Shown: positions 26,814-35,766 of the stretch, one piece after another
Position numbering within the stretch: position 1 is the first letter of the stretch
How the letters are laid out: each line of letters starts with the position of its first letter
From: Azonexaceae bacterium
GTDB lineage: Bacteria; Pseudomonadota; Gammaproteobacteria; Burkholderiales; Rhodocyclaceae
DNA: 53,421 nt
NCBI GenBank assembly: GCA_013335535.1
Contig: JAAXVL010000019.1
Coordinates: 1 to 53,421, forward strand
Reading direction: 5' to 3'
The notes under the pieces: model-generated
Told to the model about the DNA's origin: nothing
The model's input: only the letters and a program-made list of their open reading frames with translations
The model's database searches: none
Position numbers and translations under genes: made by a program

Positions 26814-28289
26814 TTACAGCGTTTTCATGTACTCGACCAGGGCATCCTTTTCGCTGGCCGACAGCCCGGTGCCGAACTCGTGGCCCTGGTTGCCGCTGCC
26901 CTTGCTGGCGGTGTCGAACTTGGTGCCGACGCGCTGGGCTTCCGGCGTGTTGGTGACGAAGCCGACGTTCTTCTGGTCATAGACGTCGTAGCCGCGCCAG
27001 AAAACCTTGGGGCGTTTGGCGGCGGGCTCGAGCAGTTCGCGCAGGGTGGGCACCGAGCCGTTGTGCAGGTAGGGGGCGCGCAGCCAGAGGCCGTCGAGGA
27101 AGGGAATGTGGTAGCCGGGCAAATCCTCTTCGACCAGGCCTTTGCGCTGGATGCCCATTTCCTTGACGACCTGGTTGGCCTTGATCGCGGCGCCCTTGTT
27201 CCAGGTGTCGAGGCGGCCGCGGTCGGTGCCGACGTCGGCCAGCGGCAACCCCGTGCCGGTCTTGTCGCTGGCGTGGCAACTGGCGCAGTGGGTGGCGAAC
27301 AGGGCTTTGCCGCTGGCGACCCTGGCCTGGTCGAGCGGGAAGGGGTAGCTCGGCGGTTGCAGTTCGGAAAGATAGGTTTTGAGCCAGTCGACCTGTTCCA
27401 GGAAGCGGGCGTTGTTCTTGGGCGGGGCGCCGAGCACGCCGAGGGCCGAATCGATGACCACCGAATGGACGTCGTGGGTATCAGCGGCGTAATTCGGGCG
27501 GCTGCCCTTGGCCGGGTCGTACTTTTTCAGATTCCACACCGCCGGCATGTCGGCCGGGCCGAAATAGTCGTCCATCGGCGCCTTGATCATGAAATACCGG
27601 GTCAGGTTCATGCCGTCGTCGCGGCCGCGGCCCCATTCCGGGAAGTCCGGGCGGTAGAGCCAGGCGAACTGCGCCTCGCGTTCGAGCAGGCGCTTCTTGG
27701 TGATCGGGATGATCAGGAAGCGGTAGAGCAGCTTGTCGATCCAGTCGAGCGCGGTGACGCGGTTGATCTCGGCCATCAGAATGTCGGCGTTGAAACGCGG
27801 GTCCTTGGCGCAGTCGATGAGCAGCCGGAAGAAGGCCTGGACGTTGGTGGTGTGGCCCGGGCCGCCGACGACGAAGACCGGGTTGGCATCCGGCGAAACG
27901 CGGTAGCTGGTGGTGTGGCAGACGGCGCAGTTGTTGGCGACGCGGGCGAAGCCGATGGTCTTTTTGGTGAAGCCGACCGGCAGTTCCTGGCCCATTTCCC
28001 ACGGCACGCCGAGCGCCGCGTAGCCGCCGGGGACGACCTTGCCGTCTTCCTTGAATTTCTCGGGGAAGACCCGCGGCAGCACGTAGAAGATCCAGTACGG
28101 GATGCCGGAATCCTGCTCGGCGCCGATTGAGCCGTATTTGAAGCGCATGTCGGGCGTGGCGGTCACCCAGTCCGGTTGCGGATATTCGCGGAAGCCGCGG
28201 TCGTAGCCGATCATGCCGCCGATGACGGCGAGCGTGGCGAGGCCGAGGGCGGCGTATTTGAGCCAGGTTTTGCAGGCGCAGTTGCTCAT
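26814..28289 (-). CDS. Di-heme c-type cytochrome, paralogue A
   Basis: The 491-residue protein has a single N-terminal membrane anchor (YAALGLATLAVIGGMIGY) and should project into the periplasm. It has two covalent heme motifs: CAVCH near residue 121 and CASCH near 336. A late APYLHNGSVPTLRELLEPAA segment is typical of the di-heme peroxidase/MauG/RoxA-like superfamily. It is a clear paralogue of the next gene upstream; both end with LS, an acidic-Lys pair, then AL and VEYMKT or VEYLKT. Substrate and redox partner are unknown. It is the last gene of a five-gene operon, 11 bases after its neighbour. Confidence 0.88.
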   Translation of the reverse strand: MSNCACKTWLKYAALGLATLAVIGGMIGYDRGFREYPQPDWVTATPDMRFKYGSIGAEQDSGIPYWIFYVLPRVFPEKFKEDGKVVPGGYAALGVPWEMGQELPVGFTKKTIGFARVANNCAVCHTTSYRVSPDANPVFVVGGPGHTTNVQAFFRLLIDCAKDPRFNADILMAEINRVTALDWIDKLLYRFLIIPITKKRLLEREAQFAWLYRPDFPEWGRGRDDGMNLTRYFMIKAPMDDYFGPADMPAVWNLKKYDPAKGSRPNYAADTHDVHSVVIDSALGVLGAPPKNNARFLEQVDWLKTYLSELQPPSYPFPLDQARVASGKALFATHCASCHASDKTGTGLPLADVGTDRGRLDTWNKGAAIKANQVVKEMGIQRKGLVEEDLPGYHIPFLDGLWLRAPYLHNGSVPTLRELLEPAAKRPKVFWRGYDVYDQKNVGFVTNTPEAQRVGTKFDTASKGSGNQGHEFGTGLSASEKDALVEYMKTL

Positions 28290-28300
28290 GATGGTGCCTC

Positions 28301-29818
28301 TCAGAATGTCTTGAGATACTCGACCAGCGCGGCCTTGTCGCCGTCGCTCAGTTCGGTGCCGTAGGCCTTGCCCTCGTGGCCGCCGTTGCCGTTGCCGGGC
28401 ACGCTGGTGTCGAGGCGGAAGAATTTCTTGCCGCCGGCTTCGCTGACGTTCGAGACGAAGCCGACTTTCACCGGGTCATAAACGTCGTTGCCGCGGTAGA
28501 AGGCTTTCGGGCGTTTGGCGGCCGGTTCGAGCAGGTCGCGCAGGCTGGGCACCGAGCCGTTGTGCAGGTAGGGGGCGCGCAGCCACAGGCCGTCGAGCGG
28601 CATGTTGGCGTAGCCGTGGGTTTTCTGGAAATGCGTGAAGCGCCACGGGTAGCCGGCGTAGAGCGTGGCCTGGTTCACCGCCAGCGTGTAGGTGTAGGAA
28701 TCGACCCGGCGGCGGTCGGTGCCGATCTTGGCCAGCGGCTCGACGGTGCCGACGTATTCGCCCGTAAAGTCGCTGCCCGAGGCGCCGTGGCATTCGGCGC
28801 AGTATTTCTGGTAGATCGGCGCGCCTTTGGCGGCGATTGCACGGTCAACCGGAAAAAAGGCCGAAAATTGAAGTGGCTCGGCATCCGCGATCCAGGCCTC
28901 GACGCGCTTGATGCGCTGGAGGTCGATGGTCGGCGGCGTCGTCCCCGTGCCGAAGGCGGCGCTCTTGTTGCGCTCCTCGACGGTGGTGTTGTTGCCGTCC
29001 CAGTGCAGCTGCATTTCCTTCGGTTCCATGCGCTGACGCTGGCGCCAGATCGACGGGAAGTCGGCCGGCGCATCGAATTCCTTCGGGTCGAGCAGATGCA
29101 TCGGCCAGTTGAAAATGACCTTGGCCGAATTGAAGGTATCGACCCGACCCGGCCCCCAGTCGTGCTGCTTGAAAACCCAGTCGAAACGCCCGGCCAGCGC
29201 CAGCACGCGGTCGCGCATGATGGCGATGGCGATGGGGTAGACCAGATAGTGGTCGAGCAGGTCGAGGTTGGCGCCCTGGCGCTCGATCTCGGGCAGGATG
29301 TATTCCTTCGAGAACTTCGGATCGGCGGCGCAGCGGAAGAAGAATTCCTCGAAGGCCTTCATGTTGAACGTGGCCGCCGGCATGCCGAGGACAATGGTGG
29401 CCGGCTTGTCGGCCGCCGTGCGCACGGTGCTGACGTGGCAGACGGCGCAATTGACGAAAACCCGGTCGATGCCCTGGAAGCGGCGCTGCGAGGTGCCGAC
29501 CGGCAGGTCGCGGTCGCTGCCGTCGGGCTTCTTTTCGTAAACCATGCCGAGCGACTGGTAACCCTTGCCCGGCAGGTATTGCGGGCAGACCTCGGGCAGC
29601 GCCTTCCAGATCCAGTATGGAAAGCCCATCTCGTGCTCGCCGCCGGTCGAGCCGTATTTGAAATGCTCGGTCGGGCTGGCGTAATCGACCGGAATGTCCT
29701 CGGTGAAACGCTTGAGGAACAGCAGGCTGATGAAGCCGGGGATGATGACGGTGACGACCAGAAGAATCAGGAAGCGGCGCTTCCAGGGGCTGGGGGTTTG
29801 TTTGAGTTCTTCGTTCAT
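28301..29818 (-). CDS. Di-heme c-type cytochrome, paralogue B (carries a repeat copy)
   Basis: The 505-residue protein has an N-terminal membrane helix (FLILLVVTVIIPGFISLLFL). Heme motifs are CAVCH near 131 and CAECH near 345, with the shared APYLHNGSVPSLRDLLEPAA near the end. It is paralogous to the downstream gene over its whole length. Just before the second heme, its codons for QFSAFFPVDRAIA coincide with a copy of the dispersed repeat in sense orientation, and codon use there (TTT, GTT, CGT, GCA) departs from the gene's GC-rich habit. The aligned stretch in paralogue A is YPFPLDQARVA. AAGGGGAGC precedes the ATG. Electron transfer or peroxidase-like function is inferred only from the family. 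Confidence 0.88.
   Translation of the reverse strand: MNEELKQTPSPWKRRFLILLVVTVIIPGFISLLFLKRFTEDIPVDYASPTEHFKYGSTGGEHEMGFPYWIWKALPEVCPQYLPGKGYQSLGMVYEKKPDGSDRDLPVGTSQRRFQGIDRVFVNCAVCHVSTVRTAADKPATIVLGMPAATFNMKAFEEFFFRCAADPKFSKEYILPEIERQGANLDLLDHYLVYPIAIAIMRDRVLALAGRFDWVFKQHDWGPGRVDTFNSAKVIFNWPMHLLDPKEFDAPADFPSIWRQRQRMEPKEMQLHWDGNNTTVEERNKSAAFGTGTTPPTIDLQRIKRVEAWIADAEPLQFSAFFPVDRAIAAKGAPIYQKYCAECHGASGSDFTGEYVGTVEPLAKIGTDRRRVDSYTYTLAVNQATLYAGYPWRFTHFQKTHGYANMPLDGLWLRAPYLHNGSVPSLRDLLEPAAKRPKAFYRGNDVYDPVKVGFVSNVSEAGGKKFFRLDTSVPGNGNGGHEGKAYGTELSDGDKAALVEYLKTF
28831..28874 (-). repeat. Dispersed repeat copy 6, inside a coding region
   Basis: On the minus strand it reads CTTCAATTTTCGGCC, a T-run, TTTCCGGTTGACCGTG and CAATCGCC. 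It keeps the reading frame of the cytochrome gene. The match extends over more than 40 bases, well beyond the codons for the conserved FPVDR motif. Confidence 0.85.
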
Positions 29819-29842
29819 GGTGCTCCCCTTGGTTTGTTGGCG

Positions 29843-31999
29843 TTACGGCGTTGTGGGCAGGCAGGGCCGCAGGGCTTCGTAGCCACCGGCCAGCAAGTCG
29901 TTGAGGTTGGGCGGCCGGCCGGTTTCGGCGCGCAGCCAGTCGCCGACCTGGGCGAGCAGAGTCTTGCGGGCCGCGCTGTTGCGCCAGCGGTCGCTGTGGG
30001 TGGCGAAGGCCGGCAGCATGCTTTCCGGCGGCATCGGCGTCTTGTCGCGCTGCTCCGCCGGCAGATCGGCCATGGCCAGCCGGACGTAAAGGCGCGGTGC
30101 GCATTGGCGCAGGCGGGCAGCCACCTGCGCGCCGTTGCCGCTCAGGAAATTGGGCGGGAAGGTTTCGGCCGTCTGGTGGCAGGTCGCGCAGTAGGGGTAG
30201 AAGGCCTGCAAGGCCGGTTCGACCGGGGCGGTGACAAGGTTGCCCAGCGCGGCCGAGGGCACTTCAAGGCGCGGTGCGGGCAGGTTTTGCGCGGCCTGGC
30301 AGCAGGGCTTGGGCGCCGGGGTGCCAAGTTCGGCGAGCAGCGCGGCCAGCAGGTTTTCGCGGGGGATGGCACGTGGCGCGAACAGCGTTTCGCCTTGCGG
30401 GCCATCGGCCAGTCGTGTCATGGCGCCTTCGATGCCGGTGAAATCCTGGCGGATATCGATCACGGCCTCGCCAACGGCGGGATCGCCGGGGCTGCGGCGA
30501 ACTGTGAGGCGGCCGAGGGCGTGGCCATCGGCGCTGCGCGGGCTTTGCTGCCCGAGACGCAATGTGAAGCTGGCCTCATTTGTTGTCGCCGGGCCGCTCG
30601 GCACCAGATCGAGATTGCTCAGGGCGGTGCCGCCAGGCAGGGTGAGGCGGGTCAGTTGTCCGCTGCTCGGCCGGCCGGATTTCAGGTTCAAAGTGCCGGC
30701 CAGGCTGGGGCCGGTGCTCGACACACAGTTCACCGACCAGCGCGAGGCCGGGGTGTTGGCGCTGATTCGGCAGGGCGCCGTCAGTTGCGTCGTGGCGATG
30801 TCGGGTAGCCGGGCCAGGGCGGCTTCGATCTGGCGGCGCTCGGGGGCGGAAACGAATTCGGCCAGGCCGGCGACCAGTGTCGTGAGCGCACCCGGCGCTT
30901 CGGCTTGCCAGGTCTCCCGAGGCGGGCGCGGGGCGAGCGGTTCAAAGCGGGCCGCGACGTGGGAATGGGCGATGCGGGCTGCCGGATCGGCCGGCCAGTC
31001 AGCGACATTCTGCAGCGGGTTGCGGTTCGGGATGTCCGGGTTGCCGACGGCCAGTCCGCCGGGCCAGCGCCGGCGGGCCTCGCTTCGCAGTGGATCGGCG
31101 ACCATGCGCCGGAAATTTTCATCCGGCGCCCAGGTCTGGCCGCCGGACAGGGCGTGGCGCAGCGCCGCGGTGAATTGCCCGGCCCGACAACGCCGGGCGG
31201 CCAGATCGTTGTCGCCGCAGCCTTCGCGCCACAGCTTCTGGCTCAGGGCGAAGCCGTTGGCGCGCTCGGTAGCGTTGTCGATGGCGTAGGGAATGTCTAT
31301 GCCGCGCTCGACCGGGATGCCGTAAAAAGCCTTGCCGTTGGCGGCAAGCTGGGCAGCGACCTGCGGATTGGCGTTGGTTTCGTCCCACAGGGCGCGCGAA
31401 AAAATGGGCGAGCCGTTCTGGTGGCAGGCGAAACACAGCTTGCGGTTGGCGTAGAAAACCTGCGGCAGGCCGCCGGCCCGGTAGTCCTTGACGAGCTGGA
31501 ACTCGAAACGCCCGGCCGCTTCGTTGTAGCTGATGACTTCAAGCACAGCCGATTTTTCCTGGTAGCCGAGGTAGAGACGGTCTTTCAGGAAATATTTCGA
31601 ATTTGGGCGATTTTCCGCGTCGACCGTGAGAACCACGCGCGGATAGGCGAAATAGTCGGGCGCCGCCGCCGTCCGTTGCAGCGAGCGGCCGAGCGGAATG
31701 AGGACGCGCTTGAGCGGCGGCAGGGCGCTGCCGGGATCGGCTATCAGCTCGGCGTCGAGGCGGGCAAGCAGGGCGGAGAACGGGAAAGGCAGTTCGATGA
31801 TGCTCTGGCCGTTGCGCGCCACGGCAAAAAGCTGGTCGAACAGCGAGCGGCCGACGGGGGGCTGATCTTCGCCGGGCACGGCGGGGTCGATGACCCAGGT
31901 CGGCGCCGGACGGGCGCTTTCAGCCGCCGCCCACATCACCGCTCCCGGCCCGCAGGCCAGACCGATCAGGCTGGCCAGCAGGATATTGCGCAGGTTCAT
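29843..31999 (-). CDS. Large periplasmic cytochrome c-like protein
   Basis: I start at the ATG at 31999 (MNLRNILLASLIGLACGPGA), a good signal sequence; the frame is open to 32023. The roughly 718-residue protein has one heme motif, CFACHQNGSPIFSRALWDET near residue 200, and a second, CATCHQTAETFPPNF, near 615. A large middle part rich in Arg/Pro with beta-type segments lies between them. It lacks the LHNGSVP signature of its neighbours and so belongs to a different cytochrome group. Two more cysteine pairs (CCQ, CQNG-type) are not heme sites. It lies 24 bases before paralogue B in the operon. Confidence 0.8.
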   Translation of the reverse strand: MNLRNILLASLIGLACGPGAVMWAAAESARPAPTWVIDPAVPGEDQPPVGRSLFDQLFAVARNGQSIIELPFPFSALLARLDAELIADPGSALPPLKRVLIPLGRSLQRTAAAPDYFAYPRVVLTVDAENRPNSKYFLKDRLYLGYQEKSAVLEVISYNEAAGRFEFQLVKDYRAGGLPQVFYANRKLCFACHQNGSPIFSRALWDETNANPQVAAQLAANGKAFYGIPVERGIDIPYAIDNATERANGFALSQKLWREGCGDNDLAARRCRAGQFTAALRHALSGGQTWAPDENFRRMVADPLRSEARRRWPGGLAVGNPDIPNRNPLQNVADWPADPAARIAHSHVAARFEPLAPRPPRETWQAEAPGALTTLVAGLAEFVSAPERRQIEAALARLPDIATTQLTAPCRISANTPASRWSVNCVSSTGPSLAGTLNLKSGRPSSGQLTRLTLPGGTALSNLDLVPSGPATTNEASFTLRLGQQSPRSADGHALGRLTVRRSPGDPAVGEAVIDIRQDFTGIEGAMTRLADGPQGETLFAPRAIPRENLLAALLAELGTPAPKPCCQAAQNLPAPRLEVPSAALGNLVTAPVEPALQAFYPYCATCHQTAETFPPNFLSGNGAQVAARLRQCAPRLYVRLAMADLPAEQRDKTPMPPESMLPAFATHSDRWRNSAARKTLLAQVGDWLRAETGRPPNLNDLLAGGYEALRPCLPTTP
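31596..31633 (+). repeat. Decayed repeat copy 7, antisense within a coding region
   Basis: TTTCGAATTTGGGCG, then ATTTTCCGCGTCGACCGTG. About nine of 38 positions differ from the consensus. It is antisense to the cytochrome-like gene it lies in, at codons for a VLTVDAENRPNSKYF stretch, and is locally AT-rich. Confidence 0.45.
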
Positions 32000-32026
32000 G
32001 GCAGGCGTCCATGACCAGCTCACGGA

Positions 32027-32902
32027 TCACGGTTTGGCGGCAGTGACGGCGATGGGCCGGGCCTGGGTGCCCGGCCAGCAGTCCTGCTGCACCGTGCCGG
32101 TCTTGATGAATTCCTCGCGCGCCTTGTCGTCGGTGGCCTTGTCGTAGAGCGTGAAGTTGAGGGCGAAGGCCTTGTCGAGGTAGGCGCGGCCGAGGTAGAG
32201 GCCGGGGCGGATCATGCGGATTTCGTCGCGCACCTTGAGGCCGCGGCGGCCGGCCAGGAAGTCCGGGCTCTCCTGGTAACCGGGGATTTCATCGGTGAAG
32301 AAGTAGTCGATGATGATCGACTCGCGCCGCGCATCGAGCAGACTCTGGCCGCAGTAGAGCTTGGCCGGGAAGAGCAGCCAGGTTTCCTTGCCGCCGTAGT
32401 TCATCTTCTTCGGCTCACCTTCGACCAGCCCGATCTTCTTGAGCACCGAGAGGTCTTCGATGCGGTTGCGCAGCACGCGTTCGTCGCGGAAGAAAACCTT
32501 GCCGCGCCACAGCGCTTCGCCGACATCCTCGATGACCAGGCCCTTGAGATGGAGCAGCGTGCCGGTAAAGCCGCCGACCAGTTCGCTGAGCCGGAACTTG
32601 CCGCTTTCGCCGCGCGGCAACAGGATGCGGCCGTCGAAGGCGCCGTCCGGGATGGGGCCGGCGGCGAGGCGGCCGTAGAGCTGGTCGAGCTGTTCCTGAT
32701 CGAGCTTGGCCAGGTAGTCCGGGGTGATTTTGGCCAGTTCGGCCGGCGGGATCGGGTATTTGTAATCGACCTGGGCGAGGTCCATCTTCGTCTGGTAGCC
32801 CTTGTCGTAGGGGGCGTAGCCGATGTTGGGCGGCTCCGGCTTGCTGCATGCCGTGATGGCCAGGGCGGCGAGGGTGAGCAGGGCAGTTTTGGTCGGTGTC
32901 AT
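32027..32902 (-). CDS. Lipoprotein of the cytochrome operon
   Basis: The start is the ATG at 32902 (MTPTKTALLTLAALAITACS), a clean lipoprotein signal with Cys19 and Ser at +2, which predicts outer-membrane sorting. The frame is open to 32923. The roughly 291-residue mature protein is soluble, with IGYAPYDKGYQTKMDLAQVD near the start and later SELVGGFTGTLLHLKGLVIE. Near the end is RMIRPGLYLGRAYLDKAFAL, a pattern resembling lipocalin-like or ligand-shielding domains, but no family is certain. It has no heme motif. It could anchor the cytochromes to the outer membrane. Confidence 0.8.
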   Translation of the reverse strand: MTPTKTALLTLAALAITACSKPEPPNIGYAPYDKGYQTKMDLAQVDYKYPIPPAELAKITPDYLAKLDQEQLDQLYGRLAAGPIPDGAFDGRILLPRGESGKFRLSELVGGFTGTLLHLKGLVIEDVGEALWRGKVFFRDERVLRNRIEDLSVLKKIGLVEGEPKKMNYGGKETWLLFPAKLYCGQSLLDARRESIIIDYFFTDEIPGYQESPDFLAGRRGLKVRDEIRMIRPGLYLGRAYLDKAFALNFTLYDKATDDKAREEFIKTGTVQQDCWPGTQARPIAVTAAKP

Positions 32903-32919
32903 GATCGTCTCCCCCGTGC

Positions 32920-35523
32920 TCACATCGTGGCCAGGAAGGCAGTCAGCGCCTTCTTGTCGGCTTCGGAAAGGTCCTCGCCGAAGCGGTGGCCCTCGTTTTC
33001 GATTTCCTGCGTGCAGGTTTCGTAATTGGCGCTGAGGAAATCGCGCTTCTCGCGCAGGATGTCGACGAAGCGGGCCGGACTCTTCAGGATGTCGTCGGCC
33101 ATCGCCTGCAGCGTTGCCAACTGATCCTTCTTGCCGGCGGCTTCGAGCTTGTCCGGGTGGCGCTTGGCGAGGAAGAGGTCGCCGACCAGCTGCTTGTGCT
33201 GCAAGCCGTTGAGGAAGCCGGCGCTGGTTCCGGCCGGAATCCTGACCTGGCCGAAGCCGCCTAGCGGTTTCTCGGTCTTGCCGTCGAGCGGGCGAATGCC
33301 GACGTCGATGATCAGGTCGGCGTTGGTCAGCGTGCGCTTGCTGCCGCGCTCCTTCGGGTTGAGCAGTTCGTGCATCGAGCGTTTGTAGAGCTCGAAACGG
33401 CCTTCGACGGTCGGGTCGTAGCGCAGGCAGTCGGGCTGGGCGGCGAGCAGCTTGCCGTCACGGTCGACGTAGCGGGCGCGATGGAAATCGTTGTCGGCGT
33501 TGGCCGGCTTGCCGCAGATTTCGGGGCCAATGGCGTTGTTGTGCATGAACGGCGCCGTCGCCCAGACATTGACCAGCGAGATGTTGCGCATGTAGCCGCG
33601 GCCGCCGTCTTTCAGTTCGGGACGCTCCGGAATGTCGGCGACGACAGGCCGCTGGCGCAAGGTGTCGGAGGCGTATTCCATGTAGAGGTGGCCGGCGCGG
33701 TGGTTGGAGTGCAGCGAGCGGCAGCGGAAGGTCCCGACTTCGGTGACCGGTGTCGTTTGGTCGTTGCTCAGGAAATCGGCGCGCACCTTGCGCGGGTGGG
33801 CGTCGTTGGGGGCGGCGAAATCGCGGTTCTTGAAGGCGCCGCCGGTGCTTTCCGGGATGCTCGAATGGCAGCGCGCGCAGTTGTCGGCAAAGACCGTCTG
33901 GCCGCGGCCGACAGCGCCCTTGCCGAATTCCTTTTCGAGATCGGCGGTGAGGTCGGCCAGCGCATAGGCGCCACCTTTCTTGTTGGCGCGGGCGGCCTGC
34001 AGATTGGTTTCGTCCGACTCGGCCGAGGCGAAGAAATCGAGCACGTTCTGCAGCCGGTCTTCGACGGCCCGGAAGTTCGGGCAGTCGCGCCGGCACTGGC
34101 CGATGTTGAACGGCGTCTGGCCGAACCCGCGTTGTTCGGGATCGACCTGGCGCATGTCGGAGAAGTGATTGACCCAGCACTGCTCGGAGCACGAGCCGAT
34201 GTTGAAATAGACGCGCTGGATGGCCTCGTGGGCGCCGGTCGAGTCCTCGCCACCCTTCAGGATGTGATGGATGCCGGGCAGGGCGACCTTCTGGCCGCCG
34301 AGGAAGACCGTGGTCGTGTCGTCGTCGCGCGTGCTCTTCAGCCAGCACTTGCCGCTGCGGCCGGGTTCGCACCAGCATTTGTCCTCGTCCTTCTCGGCGC
34401 CGCAGGTGGTGGTCTTGCGCCATTTGTTGATCACCTCGCCCTTGAACACCGGGCGCTGGGCGACGTTGATCAGGGCGTTGATGGTGCCTGGGTTGTTGAT
34501 CTGGTCATGCGATATGGCCGAGGTGTCGGTGACGCCGGGTCGGGCATGGGCGAACATCTGGTATTCGAGGGCGCTCTTCGGCATGCCGGAGCCGAGCAGT
34601 TCGGACATCCGCGTGTATTGGTTGCCGATCAGGCCCTTGATGTTTTCCCACTTCGGGTGCGCCGGGTTGGCCGGCGGATTGAGCGGGTCGAAGGCGATGT
34701 GGCAGGAGCCGCAGGAGGTGCCGATCAGGAAGGGCGGCTCGACCGAGGCATCGGCCAGTTTGGAAACGCGGCTGTCGGATTCGATACCGGTCGCCGCGGC
34801 CTTGGTGGCGTTGAAACCGGCCCAGTTGGCGTTGCCGCCATTGAGCGCCTGCCACTTGGCGCCGTCGAAGCGCGGATTGGGGAATTTGCGGATGCCCAGC
34901 GCCCCGGTCGAGGTGCCGAACTTGAGGTCGCAGGCGGAGTGGCGCTGATCGGCCTTGCCGCCCTGGCTGTGCGGATCGTCCGGGTCGAGCGCGGCGTCTT
35001 TCAGGCCGCAGGCCGGATCGACGTAGCCCGGTTTGCCGACGTACTTTAGCAGCACGTCGTCGCCCGGGCACCAGTCGAAACCGTAGGTTTCATCGGCCGA
35101 TTTGGCCGGACAATCGGGGTCGCCCGGCTTGCAGCAGGATGGATCGTTGATGATGCCCCAGGCCCAGAAACGGTCGTCGCGCTGGTCGGCGCGCAGCACG
35201 CGGAACCAGTCGACGAGCACGCCGATGCGCTGCTGGAAGGTGTAGGTATGGAAACGTTCGTTGCCGGCCGTCGCCTTGAACCAGATCAGCCGGCCGACGC
35301 ACTCGGACTCGTTGAGCCCTTCGCGGGCGCAGGCTTCCATGTACGGCGCGTCCTGATCGACGACGGAAACTTCGGGGATGGGTTTCCCGGGCGACGCCGC
35401 CACGCTGGCTGGCGCATTTTCGGCCACGGCATCGCCGAAGCTGGGGGGCTGGTTCTGGAATATCCCGATGCCGGCGGCAAGGGTGACGAATGCCGCGATG
35501 GCGGCCAGCAGAGTACGTTTCAT
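32920..35523 (-). CDS. Large di-heme cytochrome, first gene of the operon
   Basis: I start at the ATG at 35523 (MKRTLLAAIAAFVTLAAGIG); the frame is open to 35541. The roughly 867-residue exported protein has heme motifs CGSCH near 270 and CARCH near 550. Its last third holds VWATAPFMHNNAIGPEICG, a variant of the LHNGSVP signature of the peroxidase-like family. The C-terminus, GEDLSEADKKALTAFLATM, matches the closing motif of both downstream paralogues. Many further cysteines (CCKPGDPDC, CWCEPGRSGKCW) suggest disulfides. The gene is preceded by a 243-base region that should hold the operon promoter. Confidence 0.82.
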   Translation of the reverse strand: MKRTLLAAIAAFVTLAAGIGIFQNQPPSFGDAVAENAPASVAASPGKPIPEVSVVDQDAPYMEACAREGLNESECVGRLIWFKATAGNERFHTYTFQQRIGVLVDWFRVLRADQRDDRFWAWGIINDPSCCKPGDPDCPAKSADETYGFDWCPGDDVLLKYVGKPGYVDPACGLKDAALDPDDPHSQGGKADQRHSACDLKFGTSTGALGIRKFPNPRFDGAKWQALNGGNANWAGFNATKAAATGIESDSRVSKLADASVEPPFLIGTSCGSCHIAFDPLNPPANPAHPKWENIKGLIGNQYTRMSELLGSGMPKSALEYQMFAHARPGVTDTSAISHDQINNPGTINALINVAQRPVFKGEVINKWRKTTTCGAEKDEDKCWCEPGRSGKCWLKSTRDDDTTTVFLGGQKVALPGIHHILKGGEDSTGAHEAIQRVYFNIGSCSEQCWVNHFSDMRQVDPEQRGFGQTPFNIGQCRRDCPNFRAVEDRLQNVLDFFASAESDETNLQAARANKKGGAYALADLTADLEKEFGKGAVGRGQTVFADNCARCHSSIPESTGGAFKNRDFAAPNDAHPRKVRADFLSNDQTTPVTEVGTFRCRSLHSNHRAGHLYMEYASDTLRQRPVVADIPERPELKDGGRGYMRNISLVNVWATAPFMHNNAIGPEICGKPANADNDFHRARYVDRDGKLLAAQPDCLRYDPTVEGRFELYKRSMHELLNPKERGSKRTLTNADLIIDVGIRPLDGKTEKPLGGFGQVRIPAGTSAGFLNGLQHKQLVGDLFLAKRHPDKLEAAGKKDQLATLQAMADDILKSPARFVDILREKRDFLSANYETCTQEIENEGHRFGEDLSEADKKALTAFLATM

Positions 35524-35766
35524 ACGTTTTCTCCCCATCAACGCCTACGAGTCTCAAGCTGCTGTGGTTCTACTCACAACTTCAATGACATGTGAGATGG
35601 CAGGAAGTTCAAACGGGGATGCTGCTGGTTTGCGCGGATTTAAAAATCGGCCTGCATTGCCGAGTCTCGCCAGCTAGGACGCAAAGGCTCGTTGACCAAG
35701 CAAAGTCGTCCTCCTGATGACATTTGTTGGCCGGCAGTTGAGTGTTCCAGGCGGACTGAGGGCGGG

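Noticed and set aside
28376..30808. Long plus-strand open frame of about 810 codons opposite the cytochrome genes
   Set aside because: It is an antisense shadow of GC-rich coding sequence: no ribosome binding site and no recognisable domain, and it spans two well-supported genes.
33370..35049. Plus-strand open frame of about 559 codons
   Set aside because: It lies antisense to the first cytochrome gene and has the Val/Gly/Ala-rich composition of a reverse-frame artefact.
35678..35686. GACGCAAAG, similar to the 3' conserved part of c-di-GMP-I riboswitches
   Set aside because: The partner GGCAAAC segment and tetraloop are absent, and no gene starts downstream on that strand.
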